Position numbers and translations under genes: made by a program
Origin: Ulota crispa
Lineage: Eukaryota > Streptophyta > Bryopsida > Orthotrichales > Orthotrichaceae
Direction: 5' to 3'
Length of the DNA: 64,000 nt
Assembly: GCA_963920765.1 (NCBI GenBank)
Contig: OY987242.1
Location: forward strand, 11,434,789 to 11,498,788
The notes under the pieces: generated by a model
What the model was told of the DNA's origin: nothing
What the model saw: only the letters and a program-made list of their open reading frames with translations
Database searches by the model: none
In this document: positions 48,558-62,134 of the stretch, in pieces
How the letters are laid out: each line of letters begins with the position of its first letter
How positions within the stretch are numbered: position 1 is the first letter of the stretch

Positions 48558-50100
48558 GCTTTCACTCCATTCTATTATGTCATTTAATTTGGCTTCCATA
48601 CCACCCAAACCCATTCCCAATCATTTAAGCTATTGCAAGACAATACATTAGAGCAACAACATGGCACAATTTTTTTTGGTGGCTTCATACAAAATATTGC
48701 AACACAGTTTTTTTTAGAATTTTTCACGCAAAATTGAATTATATACAAATTCTGAAGTGCATATAGTGTTCTGAACCCATAGACAAGCACTAGATTCTCC
48801 TAACCCCAATCATAGCCAAAACAATTCTTGCTCGCCAATTTTTTTTTGGGACACATGTCATAATCTCATTTGTCTTAATGTTCAAAAGGGAAAAATACGC
48901 ATTCCAAGGCTTGGAAATAGGCGTTGGTATTGCACACCCTATACTGGTTGGGTTTGGATCCGTGGTTGGGAATAGGTGGTTCTACCTTACAGTACAGTGG
49001 TGCTTCGTTAACGTCAACCTTTGTAATGGAAACAATTGGATATTATCACACTCCCACTCTCCTTTTTATCAAAATGTGTATTAGGAGTCCGGCTAACCCA
49101 TTAAGGTCTGTGGTCAATTTTGGGTTGGGCAAGGCCTTTTTTGGTATTTTGGAAAAACTCATACTAACAAAAAATATGAATGCATTTCAATTGTACGGGT
49201 CGCAATGTCATGCATGGTTTATGGGTATGCATCATTTTTTTACGTTTGATTTTGTTGGCAGCTAGGTTTAAATGTGCATGTATGCGTTTTTGTACAAATT
49301 TGGTGGTCTCTACGGTGGTGGATCATGTTTCTTTATGGATTGTTCTTTCTGGACCACGTGGCAATTTTTTATGGTGATGATGGGTTTAGGGGAAACCTAG
49401 ATTCTTGGGAATGCATAAAAGTACTCAATCTTTACCGATTATGACCATTTTTCTACATTCATTCCTGTATTTTGGCAACCAGTACTTCTTGAGTTTTTCC
49501 AATGCCCTAATCACGTGGTAGCTCAACTAAATTTGATTTTTGTTCCAAGCTATGGGGCTCCTAATTGCCTACACCCATCTCCTTTGCTCCATCCTCAAAT
49601 TCCCTAACATGCTCTCCCTACCAACTAAAAAGAGTCAAAATCGACCAGAAACTAGTCAACTAGACCTTAATGGGTTAAGGTCAAGTACTTGTGTACAATC
49701 AATCTTGACTTTTTGTCAACACGCATTTTGACTCATCCACTTTAATTAGTGAACCAAAAACACGTGTGAGAAAGCACCTTCAAAGTTGCAACCACCAAAA
49801 TTAGGGGAAATTGGATACAATTAACATTTTTTTAGCTCAAAATGGTGGCCTTATCCGAGCACCACTATAAAGTAGGAGCACCCATAAACGTCAAACTAAG
49901 GGTTTTGAACATGATGACTCTTAATAAACATTTAGCAAATTGTAGGATCCTTTTAGGAATAGAAAAAAGATGAGTTTGCAATCTTGAATGTAATATTTGG
50001 ATACTATGAGAATAAGTTATGAATTTTTAAAGAGCAAACTGCCATTGCACCCATAATTACATTTAAAATTTCATGTTCACATTTTGTACAACCTTGTCAT
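48558..50100. other. intergenic sequence, no gene recognised
   Basis: Frames up to 113 codons around 48.9-49.4 kb (plus) overlap one another in different phases and match no family known to me. Confidence 0.4.
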
Positions 50101-50499
50101 TAAGGTAGCAACATGCACAAGTGTTGCGTCCCCATGCCCATCACCTGACAATGGCAGGGCTAATCAAGAAAAAAACATATGGTTGTGAGTGAGTGAGTGA
50201 TGGTTATGGGTGATGAAGTGATGTTTGTGGGTGACTAGTATGAGGTTTTGAGTACCCATCTCACTATTTAAGAACCAACAACCCTTGTGATTAGCATCTC
50301 TTACACATGGTTCCTACAATTATGGTGATTTTGGACTTTGAAAATTCTTTGTGAACAAATGCTTGCAATTGAAACCTTGAAATTGATGCTAATATTTTTG
50401 GTTTCCGCTTCCTAACTTACAATATTTTTTGCAAAGTTAGTCAATTGTTTTACCTACTCCAAAACCCTTATTTCCACGCTTATAGGTGCGCCTACCTTA
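50101..50499. mobile_element. TAAGGTAG-ended MITE, copy 3, upstream of the reductase gene
   Basis: Inverted ends TAAGGTAGCAACATGCACAA and TAAGGTAGGCGCACCTATAA; CAT flanks both sides (50098-50100 and 50500-50502), a possible 3-bp target duplication. It ends about 390 bp before the start codon of the reductase gene and may contribute to its promoter. Confidence 0.75.
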
Positions 50500-50892
50500 C
50501 ATCTATGCACTTCCATAAATTTTCCAAGATTTCAGAAGTGACGGTTATGGGGACATTGACGCTTATGGGTGTTCCCACCTTGTTTAGTGTCCAGATCTGC
50601 TCCGCTGATGGAACCCGTCCCGGGGGATTAGGGGTTTAAGGAGTTCCCGTTGCTGGGAATGTACCTTGCGTGCAACGTCCGATTCCTCCCTCCCCCTCAC
50701 GCGCGCTCGCCGCACTCGCACTCGCACTCACAGCTCTCTCCTTCACTTCTTCGCCCGCTCACATTTCCGGCGCCACCGTGGTCGCCAGTGAGAGAGTTCC
50801 TGGTTCCGCGAGGGGAAGGGCCGCCTCGCACGCAGCTCATCCCCGCCCGTGGTGGTGCACAGATGTAAACCACGTCCTCGGGGCCGGGAGCA

Positions 50893-53134
50893 ATGTCGTG
50901 GGCGGCATGGGGCGTGCCATTGATGGTCATCGGCGGGCTCCTCGCGGCCCTCGTCGCGCTCGTGGCTTATCTCAGGGCTCCTTTCAAGACCGTCACGGTG
51001 CCCATCCGAGGCAGGCACGTGCTCATCACCGGTGGCTCTAGTGGAATCGGCCTCGAAATTGCGAAACTGGCAGCTGCTGAGGGAGCGCGGGTGTCGCTCG
51101 TCGCTCGGGACCCGGCGAAGCTTGCCGATGCCAAGAAAATTATCACCGAATACTGTCGCCAGCACTTTGAACACGAAATCCAGGTAACTTATGTGTGAGG
51201 TTTTATTTTTTCTTCTTCTATTTTTTTCTCGCATCACCAGCTTTGCGTTGAAAGATTTCCTATAAAAAAAAATTCATACGGTTAGATTCACCGTCGAGGC
51301 ACCTGAAATCGCCAGTTTCTGTTCAGCATACCTCTGCTGATCAGATTTCATGCAATCGTGGTGGCGAGTAAATTTTTATTGACAACATGCAAATGAATGC
51401 GTTATTTGCATACTTTTTGCGAATTTCTTGAAGAATTAAAATCCTGTTTTTAGGTGTTCCAAAATCTCTTCTCCGACAAGAAAGTACGTGTTTAGAAGTG
51501 ATTAAGGGAGGATGTTAACCAGCGGAATATCTAATAATGGCGCTTTCGAGTCCCTCGCAATTTTGGTTGTCCCCTACTTAGTTTGCAAGTGCTTGATCGC
51601 ATTCAGATGCCAATATGTTTAGGGTTTTGGAAATCGTCTTACTAAGTTCGTCGTGACTTGGTGATGCACATTGACATCTGGATCTCGCCATAGCCATATT
51701 AAATATCTGACGAAGTAATTAATGACAGGCATTCATCCTTTGGGGGGTTGTGCTTTTTTATTTAGTTCTTTGCAAGTTCTAATCAAGTAGATATCTGGAG
51801 ATCACATCAGAAGACACTTCTAAGCATCTCTGAGACCATGAAAACTCTGGCCATTTTTAGTAAGCTGTGCTCGGTTATTTGCTCGCCGAGAGCTTGATCT
51901 TTCGCAGGTTAATACGTACACTGGCGACGTCAAGAATGTTAGAAGCATAACCGCTGCGATAGAGGCTGCTGTCTCTGACTCCGGCGTCATTGAGGTGCTA
52001 ATCCTTAGTCATGGAGTCTCTTACGTCCTTACGTTTGAAGACGGAAGCGTCGAGAACTACGATCACGTCATAGATACAAATTTGAAGGGCAACATTTACA
52101 CTATCAAGGCTGCACTTCCTCACATAAAAGCCAGCGAAGGAGCTCCTGCATCTATATCCATCTTTTCTTCCCAAGCTGGTCAGGTGCGCTTTTCATCTTA
52201 ATTCATGCCCCTTCATACCTGAAGTCACATATGATAGAAGTGAAATACGGTGGCTGTATTGCGTACGTCAAAGAAATTCAAGTTTCTGATGTAAAGAAGT
52301 ATGTTCTAATCGCATGCATTTTCTGTGAGTGGTTTCTTTTCGGATAGCAACTAATTTTTTGCGGCTGCAGGTTGGTGTGTATGGCTATGCGGTCTACGCA
52401 GCCAGTAAATTTGCACTACGGGGCCTGGCGGAGTGTTTGCAACAAGAGCTTATTCATCGCAACATCCGCTTGTCTCTTGTTTACCCTCCCGATACTAAGA
52501 CTCCAGGTTACTTGGAAGGTGCTTTGATACTCTTTTCTCACACATGTTAAATTGGTTATGAATTTTATATCTCTGTGTCTTAAAGGATTTCTCACTTGTG
52601 TTGTCTTGTAAAGGAGTTCCTACTTCTGAGAGAGAATTTCTTATGCATTTCGTGATACTCTTATATTGGTATGATCGGTTTTCCCTTTCGTCAATGAATT
52701 CTTGCACTAATGGTCACATGTCACTAGAATCCCACCGTGGTTAAGAGGAACATGGTATTGGGAGGAGATGAACCATGAGAAATGCATGTTTTAGCATTGC
52801 AGCTGATTGGCTTCTGTAAACTGTGCCAGATCTGAAGACTATACCAGATATAACAAGGACTTTAGCAGGGACGTCAACAGCAATGGATGCTGCGAGCGTC
52901 GCTCGTGCTTCGTTGGCAGGTTTAAAGGCTGGCCAATTCAGCATCAGTTGCAACTTGGAAGGAGCCGCATTGAGCATTGTATGCGCAGGCATGGCCCCCC
53001 AGCCTTCGCTTTGGAAAGCTGTGGTGGAGATCTTGTTCATGGGCCTCATTCGTGTCATTGCACTCTTCGTCCAGAGGGACTGGTATAACACCATTCTTCA
53101 ATCGAAACGGAAGGAGTCGCAAGCAAAAAAGTAA
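50893..53134 (+). CDS. TSC10: 3-ketodihydrosphingosine reductase (TSC10/KDSR)
   Basis: Reduces 3-ketosphinganine to sphinganine with NADPH, the second step of sphingolipid synthesis, on the cytosolic face of the ER. Exons 50893-51183, 51908-52183, 52371-52518 and 52830-53134 join in phase to 339 residues, close to plant TSC10 (about 325-330). An N-terminal membrane segment (about 8-27) is followed by the Rossmann motif TGGSSGIG (46-53), the catalytic Ser region FSSQAGQ (183-189) and YAASK (Tyr198, Lys202), then PPDTKTPG and a C-terminal hydrophobic stretch. One oddity: where family members have Asn-His/Gln-Gly (NHG or NQG), this protein has SHG (Ser131). The start is the ATG preceding the membrane segment; the upstream 250 bp are GC-rich. 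Confidence 0.95.
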
Positions 53135-56084
53135 GTTCTCTGCATTGCTGCTGGAACTGTGTCACTGTTTTCGTATTTCCTAGCAGTAGGGTCATAGAAC
53201 TGCATTGTTTTAGTGAACCTTGTGATTGCCTTTAATCAAGTTGTCTGATCGAGAAGAAAGATTCAATTGATAATACCAATGCTTTTTTTACTTTTATGAC
53301 TTGCGGGTTGAGATTTAGTTTTTCATGCTTCTTGTCTGTGACAACAATAGCTCATATCGAAAGGTTTGTGGCCATCATTTGTTAGCGATGATAAGTCTTG
53401 GAAATTCATAACGTGACGATCGTAGTCATCCTATCATATCCCAGAATTGTTGTCATATTTTGGTATACAAGAGAACGGATATAAAAAAACTCGATGTCCT
53501 ACAGCTTCTCTTAATATGGGAGATAAGAGAGGGAAGAGCGTATCTGTGGCTGGGATCAAATCAATCAACCACATAATTTTCCGTGACACATTTTCCATGA
53601 CAGCGTGGCAAGCATAAAAATCGGTTAAGAAAAGTCTCAGTTTTTATATTACGTTACGAGTCTTGTAAACCCATTTACCAAGATAAATGAATAGTGGTGA
53701 CATTTTAAATGGGGACTCAACGCATATTTCTTTTCATGTCAGTCTATACCTCTTCTAGTTTTAAATTTCAGATTTAAGTTTAAAAAATATTCAAAGGAGT
53801 TCAATTGTCTTTTTGTCTTCTTTTTGTCTCCCTCCCCACCCCTTTGTATTCAATTTAAAATATAAAGTAAGAGTCAACTAATAAGGTTCATTAAAAATGT
53901 CCTTTCACCTTCCAAATATTAGGTAAGACACCGGTCACAATATACCAAGCGTTTTTTGTTTTGTTTTTTGGTTACGTTCCCAACGGATAGGTAAGAGGAG
54001 GCATTTTTTTATAAATGAGGAACGAACTAATCGCAAAGTCCGTTGTTATAAACTTTACAAACCATATTTCTATATACTCCCCTTTTGCTCATAGGGGGGA
54101 GGTGAGGTGTGGGGTGTTTGTGAGTACGGTCTAATCAACCTCATCATGCAATTTCAGTGACACAATATCCATGGCAGACAGAAAATTGGGTTGGGGAAAA
54201 GACCCAGTGTCTCTCATAATTAAGGTAATCCCTGTAATTAAGATAATCCATGATACGTAATGATTACTGATGTGATAGTTTATTAATCCTTACATTAGGT
54301 GACCATCACGGTTGGTTATGACCCATAAAACTCACATCTTGATCCATACTTGATTTTGGCAGATTGGATTACTCTCAACATGATTTTGTTTGTGATTTCG
54401 CTCGTGATCACAACTGATTTCCAAATTACCTGAAATCTTCGTTTACATGCGTTATTTCCTTCAGACTCTGCTGCAGTGTTAAGCAACGCTGACCTACCTT
54501 GGCTCATTTTCAGGAAACAGTAGTTACGCGAAAGACGTGAAAAAGAGGAGCTGCACGATTATCGTCGGTAAATTAGCCCCAATTTCTTAGCATTTCATGG
54601 ATTTTGAAACTTTGCTCCACCAGTGGTAGTGGCACAATAGCAATAGAGATTTTCATTGGGTGGACGGGGGGAAGGGAGATTTTATGTGGGGACTTGTCCT
54701 CACAACACTTGTACAGTTAAGTTGTACCGATGGTCACATTTTTGCAAGCTGTGCCACTCATAATGAAAGGCACAATGTTACACTTCACTTGTGTGAGTTT
54801 TACATCAATCACATGTACGTACCTCTCACGCCATTGCACCCGCAACAGTGACATGGGCAATAGTGGCATGGTTTCAAGGAAAGACGTTTCAAGTTCATCT
54901 CCTTCGACTCTCTCAACAGCAGTTTCCAACAACTGCTGTCGTGTGCAAAGCCCATTTCGAATCATTTCCGCAATCGCCACCAATAAGGCTGAGAGAATCT
55001 TTTAAATTTTTGTTAACCCTTAAACGTCGGAGGCTATCACCGTGCCTGCCCCGGTACACTGATCAAAACGTGAACAGTGGTATCTACATGGGTGTCCCAT
55101 CATCTTAAAATATTATTTTTGGTGCCCTCATGGAAATAACACTAAGGGCAGCTTAACACTAAGGGCAGCTTGAGACTAACATCGTGACTCTGAAATTTCT
55201 CGAGCATGTGTTTACAATCACTTCTGAAAAGAAAATCAGACTAAAAACTGCTGGTATCAGCGTACAGAGTGGTTTTTTTATGGCCAGGGGATGTTACAAG
55301 AAACTAAAAAGCATTAGACCTTCCAAGCTTTGTTTCAACAATCTTCGTCCATTCACAATGGAAACACATGTTAATGTACACAGCTTCGAAAACTTATTAC
55401 GGACATGTTGCAATTTATTGTCAAAATCTCGAAAATCGAGTGGCAATAGAAATAAATGAAACTCACTCCATGTTTAAGGCACGGGAGCGCCAAGGTGTCA
55501 TACCAAATATGAGAAGGCGCAGACGACGAGGTAAATAATCTCAATCGCAAACGAGTGCTCTATTCCACGTAATAGCGGAGCGACCGTCTGAAACGAGTTC
55601 GGCACTTCGGCGGGAATGAAATGAGCGGGAAGAATTTTTGAAATCGATCGAAAGAAGCGGGAAGATTCGAACCGGTGCAAGCAAGCAAAAGACATGCTTT
55701 GATTACGTCCTGCTCCAAATTGAGGATGCTTACAGCGTGAACGCACGTGTAAAGAAACAAGGACGATGCACGAGAAACGTCGGTACCCCATCTGACCAGA
55801 TGCAGAGAACATGAAGTTGGAACGTAATTCCCAAGGACAAGTCCATTGTAAAAGCAACACCAAGCAGACGGATTGTGCAATGCAATGCGTTATTGCACTG
55901 CACGTCCCCGAGCTATTTGGTTAAGTGAGACTCATTCAGACGCTCGTCAAACTGCAAACTCGGAGCTAAGTTCTCGAAACATACAAGGACGAAAAAAGAG
56001 AACTCCATACATTCGTATAACATCTCGCAAACTCAAGTCACATGCACCAAGTTTCGGTGGGTTCGCAAGAACCCCAATTTTCAT
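53135..56084. other. intergenic region between the reductase and H3.3 genes
   Basis: No convincing gene. Two related patches (about 53550-53600 and 54130-54180) share ATCAACC and GTGACACA...CCATG. A CCCTTAAACG sequence after TTAA at about 55014 resembles a TTAA-element end, but no partner was found. A 121-codon minus frame at 55498-55863 is unrecognised. Confidence 0.4.
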
Positions 56085-56090
56085 TTTATT
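56085..56090 (-). terminator. AATAAA poly(A) signal of the H3.3 gene
   Basis: TTTATT on the plus strand (AATAAA on the minus), about 42 bp after the H3.3 stop codon. Confidence 0.55.
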
Positions 56091-56131
56091 AATTTGTTTC
56101 TGGTGTTTTACATATATGAGGACGAGATGGC

Positions 56132-56957
<826 letters not shown>

Positions 56958-57445
56958 TCAGTCACCATACTCCAACGCACGTGTCCCTCAAAAACATCCC
57001 GTCGAAACTTCAACTTCAAGCAAGCACCGCGACCGAAAAAAAAACCTCGAAGAAACATGAACGAACTGCCGTCGACAATATAAAAAACCTTAACGCAACT
57101 CCCGATCACGTTAAGAACATCGCAAACACTCTAAACCTAAAATTAAAACAATCCTAGGCACCGCGCCGGGTACCGCACAACAAACTTCCCGACGACGAGG
57201 GTTTCAACGTTATTTCTTGGATGCGCAACTCAGACACACAGAACTCACGGCACGCGACCAGCGTCCTCACGGCCGATCGTAAAGTTAACCAAAACGCACT
57301 ATTACACACGAAACACGCGACGCAGCGACCTGCCGGGGTTTCAGCCGCGCTCCCCGACGAAAGAAACCCTGGCGAAGAATATAAGGACAGAAAAAGAAAG
57401 AAAGACGGCGATAATCGGAGAAATGCACGAGGACGAGTGAGTTAC

Positions 57446-57560
57446 CTTGCAGCAGAACGTGAACGGCGATGAGGATGCGGAGAGACGAGGGAGTGCGGAT
57501 GACGAGCGAGCGAGCGGAGCGCGGCACAAGCGGAAGCAAACAGAAAGCAGAAAGCAGAAG
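57446..57560 (-). other. 5'-UTR exon of the H3.3 gene
   Basis: On the minus strand a donor (GTAACTCAC, 57445-57437) pairs with the acceptor TTTTGTGCAG that ends at 56938, removing a leader intron of about 508 bp just before TTTCACAATGG. The transcription start is inferred to be near 57560 from the TATA box. Confidence 0.65.
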
Positions 57561-57585
57561 AGCAGTAAGAGTATGTGCGCGGAGG

Positions 57586-57593
57586 CTTTATAG
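57586..57593 (-). promoter_or_regulatory. TATA box of the H3.3 promoter
   Basis: CTATAAAG on the minus strand in a GC-rich promoter, about 30 bp before the inferred leader exon. Confidence 0.6.
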
Positions 57594-57773
57594 TAAATCT
57601 CCGCGGCACGGGTGGAGTCTCGGCGGGATTGGAAAGCCCCCGACCCCGGACGACGACCGAGGCGAGGACGTCGCCCGAGGACACCCCCTGTCCTCGGCCC
57701 TTGTCCCTTGGATCCGCTTCCGATCCTCAGCCGAGTTACTCGTCTTCAGTTGCCAGCAGGGCTATTTTTTTCA

Positions 57774-58204
57774 TTTTTTAAGAAGTGTGAAAGTGGCGAT
57801 TTAAAATTTTATAGTGGTGCTCCAAATTTCAACATTCATCCACATATTGGATAGAAAATATCACGTTAGCACATATTACATGATTATTATTTGGTTTTCA
57901 TCCTCAATTTGGCAATTTCATCCATGTTTTTTATAATTTGAAGCCTTTTTGACAATTTCATCCAAGTTTTTTGGCATTTTTTTGACATTTTTTAAGAAGT
58001 GTGAAAGTGGCGATTTAAAATTTTATAGTGGTGCTCCAAATTTCAACATTCATCCACATATTGGATAGAAAATATCACGTTAGTACATATTACATGTTTA
58101 TTATTTGGTTTTCATCCTCAATTTGGCAATTTCATCCATGTTTTTTATAATTTGAAGCTTTTTTGACAATTTCATCCAAGTTTTTTGGCATTTTTTTGAC
58201 ATTC
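57774..58204. repeat. recent tandem duplication, unit about 214 bp
   Basis: 57781-57994 and 57995-58204 are almost identical (AGAAGTGTGAAAGTGGCGAT at both starts); I noticed only a handful of single-base differences. Each unit also contains two TTTTTTGGCATTTT/GACAATTTCATCCA-like sub-blocks. It lies just upstream of the H3.3 promoter. Confidence 0.9.
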
Positions 58205-61200
58205 TTTAGCCATACTATTTTTTGTGGGTGCAATTTGGCACTAGAAAGCCAAAAAAAAAAGCCTTGATTGCCAGCTCGCCTTTTGACTTCCACATGACTC
58301 CTAGTTTACCACTTGGTGCTTGACCTAAACTAGAAATTGCATTTTGAAATAATTCATTATAATAACTTCTAAAACACATTTTTATTATGGGAATTGATAT
58401 ATGTATCACCCTTTCTCAACTATTCTACCACATGTACTAAATGTTTACTAAATCCATTTAAAATTCAAAGGAAATATGTGATTGAATTTTGAATAAATCA
58501 CAAGCACAAGTATTAGTGAAATGAAATAGTTTAATAAAAGAGCAAAAGGGTAAATGATATCAAACATATAGATAGAATTTAGACTCTATTAACAACAAAC
58601 ATAGTAAAAAATAACTCTTGTTATGAAATAATTTCCTAGTCAATTTTGTCATAAAACTATTTGTATAGATAAAATGCAATGGATTTTCAACAAGCAAAAA
58701 TCTACAAAATTATTGTCAATAGAAGGGTTTTTTGAATCATTGAAAAGTCTTCAAAGAAAAGGAGTGTATGCTACAAAAATTGCAAGATTTGAACATAATA
58801 AGGAGGATTAATTGAACTTAAAAAGCTTACATGAATAAGTTCAAAAAAATCAAAACTTTAACAAGAGTTACTTTCATTTACTATAGGCTATATCATATTA
58901 GTTGTGAGAATAACACAATCACACTAAACAATTCAAACTAAAAACAAGATTAAAAAATTAAGATATAAAAAAAAGATCAAACCACCACTTGTAATGCACA
59001 TTTTGAAAACTAAAAATTATAGCTTACTATTTAGAAATGAAAACACACACACTTACTTACAAGATATGGAAGTTGAATGTCCATCAAATAATTTTTTATT
59101 AAGTAAACTGTACTCCACATTGATTTTAAAAATAGAACACATTTTTCCCTTTGAGTTTTATTATAGTACCTTCTTTACTTCCAAAAATAACTAAACAAGC
59201 AAAAAGGATTTGGAAGTATACTTCTACATAGCATATCCAAAAATCCCATTGTCATTAGGATTTTACTTGTACATCCTCTTTTTAAAATTGAAAGTAAATA
59301 TAGTTGCTTCTACTACATTTTACTATTGGACATAATAACTTAATTGATTGCCACTCTAGAGTTCACTTCAAATAATATTGAACAAAAAAAGGAATTTCAA
59401 GATTGCATTTAAAAGTTGTGTGAAGGCTAGTAGTAAAGGAAAGAGTCATTGTTTTAACAAACTTGCAAATAAAAGCAGAAGTTGTAACAATTGACAAATT
59501 TACAAAAAAGTAAATTTTCATTTGTTCTTCAAACTCCAACTACACATAAGGTATTTGCACCATAAAGCTCTCAAACAAGCATTTGAACATGGTTCCTATA
59601 TTAAGGATGTTTTGATTTTATTGTATTTTGTTGTTTATTGAGAATGAAGTATTGCCTCTATTAGCATGTATATTTATAACTTGCTACATGAATAAAGTGA
59701 AACTTCTGGAGTTCTAATTGTAGGGATTTAAATAGAGATTATTGATCTTCATTATTTTTAAACACACATTTTTTGCAAGTATGTAGCAAATAGTTTGAAA
59801 TCATAAATAAAAACCTTAAATTGTTTTAGTAACACATTATTCAAAAAAATAGAATTATTTTTAATACAAAATTAGAGGCACTATATTTGTAGATTATGAA
59901 AAACACTTTAACATCATGATTTTAAGAGGCACATTAAATTCTTTATGTGTGTTCTTTCCATGCATGCAAGATCCACAAGTGATTACTTTGAAGGAATTGC
60001 TATGGTATTTTCACAAGTTACTTTGGCCATGGTAATCTTATACTATTTATAGCACAAAATTAAAGGCACTTTTTATAAATTGGTAGTCATAGTCAACTAT
60101 GTTTGCCCCCCCTCTCCCATTTGTGTCCATAGGAAGCAATTGATATCTTTAACTATATACAAAATGGGTTTTATGTTTTTGTAAAGACTATTGAAAGGTG
60201 CACCAATAAGATATCTTTGGATAATCCTATAAATTTAACTTTCAAAATTCATGTATTTAACCAAATCTTCAATTTTATTGTTTACTTATTTTCTATTTTT
60301 TTTGTAACAAGAGTGACAAGTATTCTTCAATAATAACTTTTTCTCTGCACATACAAGTGAGCTTAAATGCACCAAATTAGATATTTTGTATCATGATTTC
60401 TCAAAGACCAGATTTTAAAGGTTGAACAATTAGAGTTTGCAAATATATTCAAACAACACATAAATTTTGTTTTAAATAAATATCCCAAATGACATTAGAT
60501 TCTCATGTTGATTTTCCACCATTTGTACCATATAAAATTTTAAAACTTTTTTGTTCAAGTTTCCTGTATATACAAAAAACATGTTTGTTTTGTTATAATA
60601 GCTAGCTTTTCTAGTTTAAAATGGGATCCCTCAAAAATTGCATATAGTGACATAAACCAAATTCCTCAATCGTTTTTATAATTAGAGTCTAAAAATTTAA
60701 GTTTTTATTTATTTTTGATAAAGCAGTGACTTTTAGAAATTTACATTAACATTTTCCAAAATTTGTTGTTACACAATAGTATGTGTAATGGTAAATCCAA
60801 TTATGCAAACATGATCTACGGTTCATAGTTTACAAATTTTATTTAAAGTTTGTCATTAATTTTTCTCTAAGTTGTACTTCCAAACTCATTTCCACAATCA
60901 TTTACTGTAATTTATTCTACAAATCTTAAGGGATTCATAGTGTCACAAAAAAACACATTACATTTTGTAAAGTTACAGACTTATTAAAAGTTAATTTACA
61001 CAAAGAGTTAAACCCATCAAAAAGTGGACCGTTGGAACCAAAAAACACATAATTATACTAGCAAAATTGGTTTCAAAAACATTTGTCCCAATAAGATTAA
61101 GAATGACACTATCATTTCTTCCATGTCCTTAAGGCCAAATTGACACCACAACTCACAACCTATAATATTTCAAAAGAGCAAAAGTGAAGAAAGAAACCAA

Positions 61201-61425
61201 GCTAGTAAAACTATTGAAATTTTTGAACAATCTTGTAGAGTGAACCAATCCAAAAATTAAATTTTAATTGCATTTTCACTAAACTTGACAATTGCCCCCA
61301 AAGAAACAAATCAGCCTTCTATTCTTACGCAAACCTAACTCTAAAAGAGTGAGAGGATTGTATTAAATATGCTCTTTTTAGCATTAGAATGTTTTTCCAA
61401 ATTTCAACTATGACCCATAAGGTAA
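58205..61425. other. AT-rich intergenic sequence, no gene recognised
   Basis: A GGGAATTGATATATG terminus at about 58389 is a lone end of the hairpin family seen at 43313. Otherwise there are only short frames and A/T runs. Confidence 0.5.
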
Positions 61426-61616
61426 GAGGCTCTAATTGCATTTGCGTCTAGGAATATGTGACATTTGAGTTAAAATATCTATGGATATCTATGGATGTCA
61501 CTGATGAGTTATGCAGGCATATTGCAATATGCTAAGCCTATCTAACTCATCAATGACAATCATAGATATTTTAACTCAAATGTCACAGGTTCCCAAACGC
61601 AAATGCAATTAGAGCC
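61426..61616. mobile_element. hairpin MITE with 9-bp target duplication (one mismatch)
   Basis: Inverted ends GGCTCTAATTGCATTTGCGT, with pairing through TGACATTTGAGTTAAAATAT to a centre near 61520. Flanks ATAAGGTAA (61417-61425) and ATAAGGCAA (61617-61625). The 9-bp size suggests Mutator-like. Confidence 0.65.
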
Positions 61617-61628
61617 ATAAGGCAATTA

Positions 61629-62134
61629 GAGCATCTCCACTGGTTGGCCGGTGGAATGACACGCCATATGGCTCAGCTCAGTCCCTTCATGGAAAACCAA
61701 CTCGTTATATAATTCTCGTGTCCATCAGATTGAGTTTAAGAGGACGCGTTACAAGGTTTGGAATTAAAAGCTATGCCAAAAATAGCTGCAATTTGTGGAT
61801 GCTCCAAGCATTTTTGCCATTGCAGCATGGGATGCTCTAGGCATCTTTGCCACAACAATATGGGCAAGTTAGTAGTTTAGACTTTAGAGAATTGATGGCA
61901 AATAAATTGGGGCCTCACCAACCATCAAGGCAATAAATAAAAATGTCAGAATCATAATTCAAGCATGCTGCAAATGAAAACTACCATGGTAGCTGAGAGT
62001 GCCCGGAGCCTTCTTTGGCACGGCTGGGCAAAAATTTGCCATCAGCATGTCAACGCTAGACACTCTAAAATAAAAAACAATCCTAAGGCCACAGTAAATG
62101 ACAGGCTGGAGCCAACCGGTGGAGATAGAGCATC
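61629..62134. mobile_element. candidate PIF/Harbinger-like MITE with TTA flanks
   Basis: The left end GAGCATCTCCACTGGTTGGC pairs with the right segment GCCAACCGGTGGAG. TTA lies on both sides (61626-61628 and 62135-62137). The extreme right end (ATAGAGCATC) is rearranged relative to the expected GGAGATGCTC, so the call is moderate. It ends about 340 bp before the hydrolase start codon. Confidence 0.5.

Noticed and set aside
52741-53122. Minus-strand frames over the last reductase exon
   Set aside because: They overlap a well-supported plus-strand coding exon and show no family features.
55011-55030. CCCTTAAACG after TTAA as another TTAA element
   Set aside because: Only one end is visible and no inverted partner was found within 1 kb.
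55498-55880. 121-codon minus frame beyond the H3.3 3' end
   Set aside because: No recognised domain and no splice or promoter evidence; left unannotated as a gene.
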